From an uncultured Pseudomonadota bacterium (lineage in GTDB: Bacteria > Pseudomonadota > Gammaproteobacteria > Burkholderiales > Casimicrobiaceae): a stretch of 15,624 bases of DNA. Under the pieces are notes generated by a model that ran no database searches, had not been told where the DNA came from, and worked only from the letters and a program-made list of their open reading frames with translations. Shown one piece after another: positions 14,080-15,624 of the stretch. A program made the translations under genes and the position numbers. The stretch covers positions 1 to 15,624 of the forward strand of contig CALFEY010000191.1 in assembly GCA_937958295.1 (NCBI GenBank), read 5' to 3'. The first letter of the stretch is position 1. The number at the start of each line of letters is the position of its first letter.

Positions 14080-14519
14080 CGGTCACCCTCCGCCGAGCCG
14101 GACAGCACGGCGAGCGAACGCCCCGCGGCCTGAGGCAAATGGGCGAGCACCAGCCGTACATCGGGCGTGGGCAAGAGTCCCGCTACGCGCTCGGGCCACT
14201 CGACAAGACATGCGCTGTCGCTGCGGAAGTAGTCGGAGAGTCCCGCCGTTTCCCATTCGCTTGGATCGGCGAACCGATAAAAATCAAAGTGATACAAGTA
14301 TAAACTCGAAAATGGATAATATTCAACCAGGCTGTAGGTCGGACTCTTGACCCCCCCGGTCCAGCCGCAGGCGCGCAACACGCCCCGCACCAGGGTGGTC
14401 TTGCCCACGCCGAGGTCGCCTTCGAGCGTGATCACCATGCCGCCCCCGAGCGCGCGGGCGAGCGCCGCCCCGACCCGTTCGGTGCAGGAGGCGTCGTCGA
14501 GGTACCAGTGAGCTGTCAT
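14034..14519 (-). CDS. tsaE: tRNA t6A modification ATPase TsaE
   Basis: The 161-residue cytoplasmic ATPase works with TsaB, TsaC and TsaD to make N6-threonylcarbamoyladenosine at A37 of ANN-decoding tRNAs. It has Walker A GDLGVGKTT (34-42), the switch-like region SPTYSLVEYY (59-68), HFDFYRF (77-83) and VEWPE (107-111), all diagnostic of the family. The ATG at 14519 gives the usual length; a GTG 20 codons upstream would run into the divergent queG start and adds a tail unlike the family. Codons for residues 67-84 are AT-rich (TAT, TTT, TTA, GAT), unlike the rest of the gene. The gene overlaps amiC downstream, and 43 bases separate it from queG. Confidence 0.95.
   Translation of the reverse strand: MTAHWYLDDASCTERVGAALARALGGGMVITLEGDLGVGKTTLVRGVLRACGWTGGVKSPTYSLVEYYPFSSLYLYHFDFYRFADPSEWETAGLSDYFRSDSACLVEWPERVAGLLPTPDVRLVLAHLPQAAGRSLAVLSGSAEGDRCAAQIATLGLPAVR
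14276..14326 (-). promoter_or_regulatory. AT-rich island inside tsaE with an internal promoter for amiC
   Basis: Only 12 of these 51 bases are G or C (24%), in a neighbourhood well above 60%. On the minus strand TTGAAT (14326-14321), an 18-base spacer and TATACT (14302-14297) form a good sigma-70-type promoter pointing at amiC, with a predicted start near 14290 and a leader of about 210 bases. The protein motif encoded there is conserved, but the codons chosen are AT-ending ones rare in the rest of the window. Confidence 0.6.
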
Positions 14520-14549
14520 CGGCGCAAGGTCATCGCAAGCAATCCGGGG

Positions 14550-14555
14550 TAGGCT
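14550..14555 (+). promoter_or_regulatory. Possible weak -10 box next to the queG start
   Basis: TAGGCT lies 7 bases before the ATG at 14563, the same spacing as TAGAAT before xrtH. It matches the consensus at only the outer positions, and no -35 is clear within the 43-base divergent gap to tsaE. Confidence 0.25.
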
Positions 14556-14562
14556 AACCGCG

Positions 14563-15624
14563 ATGACTGCCGCCGTCACGCCTGCCGACGCAGACCCCGA
14601 TCACGATTGGTCCGCCGTCGCGATCGCGATCGCGCAGTGGGGACGCGAGCTCGGCTTCGCGCAGATCGGCATCGCGGACACCGAGCTCGCCGACGCGGAG
14701 GCGCATCTCGCACGCTGGCTGGAGGCGGGCCGGCACGGGGAGATGGCGTACATGGCGCGACACGGCACCGCACGCTCGCGGCCCGCCGAGCTCGTCCCGG
14801 GCACGCTGCGCGTAATCACCGCGCGCATGGATTACCTGCCGGAATCGCTCGCCCAGTCGCGCGCGGTGCTTGCGGATCCCTCTCGCGCGTACGTCGCGCG
14901 CTACGCGCTCGGCCGCGACTATCACAAGGTGCTGCGCACGCGCCTCGCGCAGCTGGCCGAGCGCATCGCCGGCCACATCGGGCCCTTCGGCTATCGCGTG
15001 TTCACCGACAGCGCCCCCGTGCTCGAAGTGGCGTTGGCGGCAAAGGCAGGACTCGGCTGGCGCGGCAAGCACACGCTACTGCTCACGCGCGAAGCGGGGT
15101 CGTATTTCTTCCTGGGCGAGATCTATACCGACCTGCCGCTGCCGACCACGCCGCCCACCAGCTCGCATTGCGGCTCGTGCCGAGCGTGCCTCGATGCCTG
15201 TCCCACCGGCGCGATCGTGGGGCCGCACGAGCTCGACGCCCGGCGTTGCATCTCGTACCTCACGATCGAGCTCGCCGGCGCCATTCCCGAGGCGCTACGC
15301 CCCCTCATCGGCAATCGCGTGTACGGCTGCGACGATTGCCAGATCGCCTGCCCCTGGAACCGTTTCGCGCCGCTTGCCACCGAGGACGACTTCCGCGCGA
15401 TCCGCCATGGCCTTGACCGTGCGTCGCTCGTCGAGCTCTTCGCTTGGACACGCGAGGACTTCGAAGCGCGCCTGGCGGGCAGCGCCATCCGCCGCATCGG
15501 CTACGAGCGCTGGCTGCGCAACCTCGCAGTGGGACTCGGCAACGCGCCTGCCTCGCCGGCCGTGGATGCGGCGCTCGCCGCGCGCGCCGACGACCCCTCG
15601 CCGCTCGTGCGGGAGCACGTGCAA
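14563..15624 (+). CDS. queG: Epoxyqueuosine reductase QueG (3' end outside window)
   Basis: The frame is open from the ATG at 14563 to the last base, 354 codons without a stop. QueG is a cobalamin and iron-sulfur enzyme that reduces epoxyqueuosine to queuosine in tRNA, in the cytoplasm. Diagnostic parts are the N-terminal DUF1730-type region, FTDSAPVLE with the likely catalytic Asp149, and GLGWRGKHTLLL. Cluster motif HCGSCRACLDACPTGAI supplies Cys203, 206, 209 and 213; the second set is Cys229 (RRCISYLTIE) with Cys256, 259 and 263 (CDDCQIACPWN). E. coli QueG has 379 residues, so only a short C-terminal piece is missing. The gene is divergent from tsaE, a common arrangement in betaproteobacteria. 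The start follows from the lack of other ATGs upstream and from family length. Confidence 0.95.
   Translation, partial: MTAAVTPADADPDHDWSAVAIAIAQWGRELGFAQIGIADTELADAEAHLARWLEAGRHGEMAYMARHGTARSRPAELVPGTLRVITARMDYLPESLAQSRAVLADPSRAYVARYALGRDYHKVLRTRLAQLAERIAGHIGPFGYRVFTDSAPVLEVALAAKAGLGWRGKHTLLLTREAGSYFFLGEIYTDLPLPTTPPTSSHCGSCRACLDACPTGAIVGPHELDARRCISYLTIELAGAIPEALRPLIGNRVYGCDDCQIACPWNRFAPLATEDDFRAIRHGLDRASLVELFAWTREDFEARLAGSAIRRIGYERWLRNLAVGLGNAPASPAVDAALAARADDPSPLVREHVQ

Noticed and set aside
14520..14579. GTG start giving TsaE 20 extra residues
   Set aside because: It would overlap the queG start and exceed the usual family length; the ATG at 14519 fits.
14607..15416. Plus-strand open frame of 269 codons within the queG region
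   Set aside because: It is a shadow in another frame; the frame from 14563 carries the iron-sulfur and catalytic motifs of QueG.

Overview
The window looks like the chromosome of a high-GC betaproteobacterium, most likely Burkholderiales or a relative. This rests on gene content and codon use (queG / tsaE / amiC neighbourhood, an hslR-type Hsp15 gene, an exosortase H locus), not on a database search. Almost every base is coding, and I see no tRNA, rRNA, IS element or CRISPR array.

Layout, left to right. Bases 1-60 are the tail of an unidentified plus-strand gene, followed by hslR (plus). A convergent minus-strand pair follows: a MerR-type regulator with a cobalamin-domain-like C-terminus that seems to have lost its cobalamin ligands, and a 56-residue one-helix membrane protein just downstream. 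After a 286-base regulatory gap come two plus-strand genes: a 574-residue protein with a split PilZ-like signature, and an AMP-forming acyl-CoA synthetase preceded by a 20-bp perfect palindrome and a close -10 box. The synthetase converges on a long minus-strand cluster, and 6.5 copies of a perfect 10-bp tandem repeat lie between them.

The minus-strand cluster (12642 down to 5595) is the most unusual part. In transcription order it holds exosortase H (xrtH), a companion membrane protein of the kind found beside XrtH, a MASE1-PAS membrane sensor with no output domain, a three-domain protein (alpha/beta hydrolase with a Cys nucleophile, NTF2/SnoaL-like domain, complete acyl-CoA-binding-protein domain), a seven-repeat RCC1 propeller protein, and a Tat-exported multicopper oxidase. 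The RCC1 and oxidase genes overlap by 8 bases. Gaps between the other genes are 1, 27, 7 and 76 bases, so the six may form one operon. No IPTL-CTERM sorting substrate is encoded here, so XrtH must act on proteins encoded elsewhere.

Upstream on the same strand is the housekeeping pair tsaE-amiC (tRNA t6A modification ATPase and cell-wall amidase), overlapping by 46 bases. A strikingly AT-rich patch inside tsaE carries a good sigma-70-type promoter aimed at amiC. Divergent from tsaE is queG (epoxyqueuosine reductase), which runs off the right edge. Several promoters place the -10 box only 7-9 bases from the ATG, which suggests leaderless transcripts.

The most novel candidates are the Cys-hydrolase/NTF2/ACBP fusion inside an exosortase H cluster and the translationally coupled RCC1-multicopper oxidase pair. 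A working idea, inference only, is that the cluster links envelope protein sorting to acyl-thioester chemistry and to an exported oxidase.
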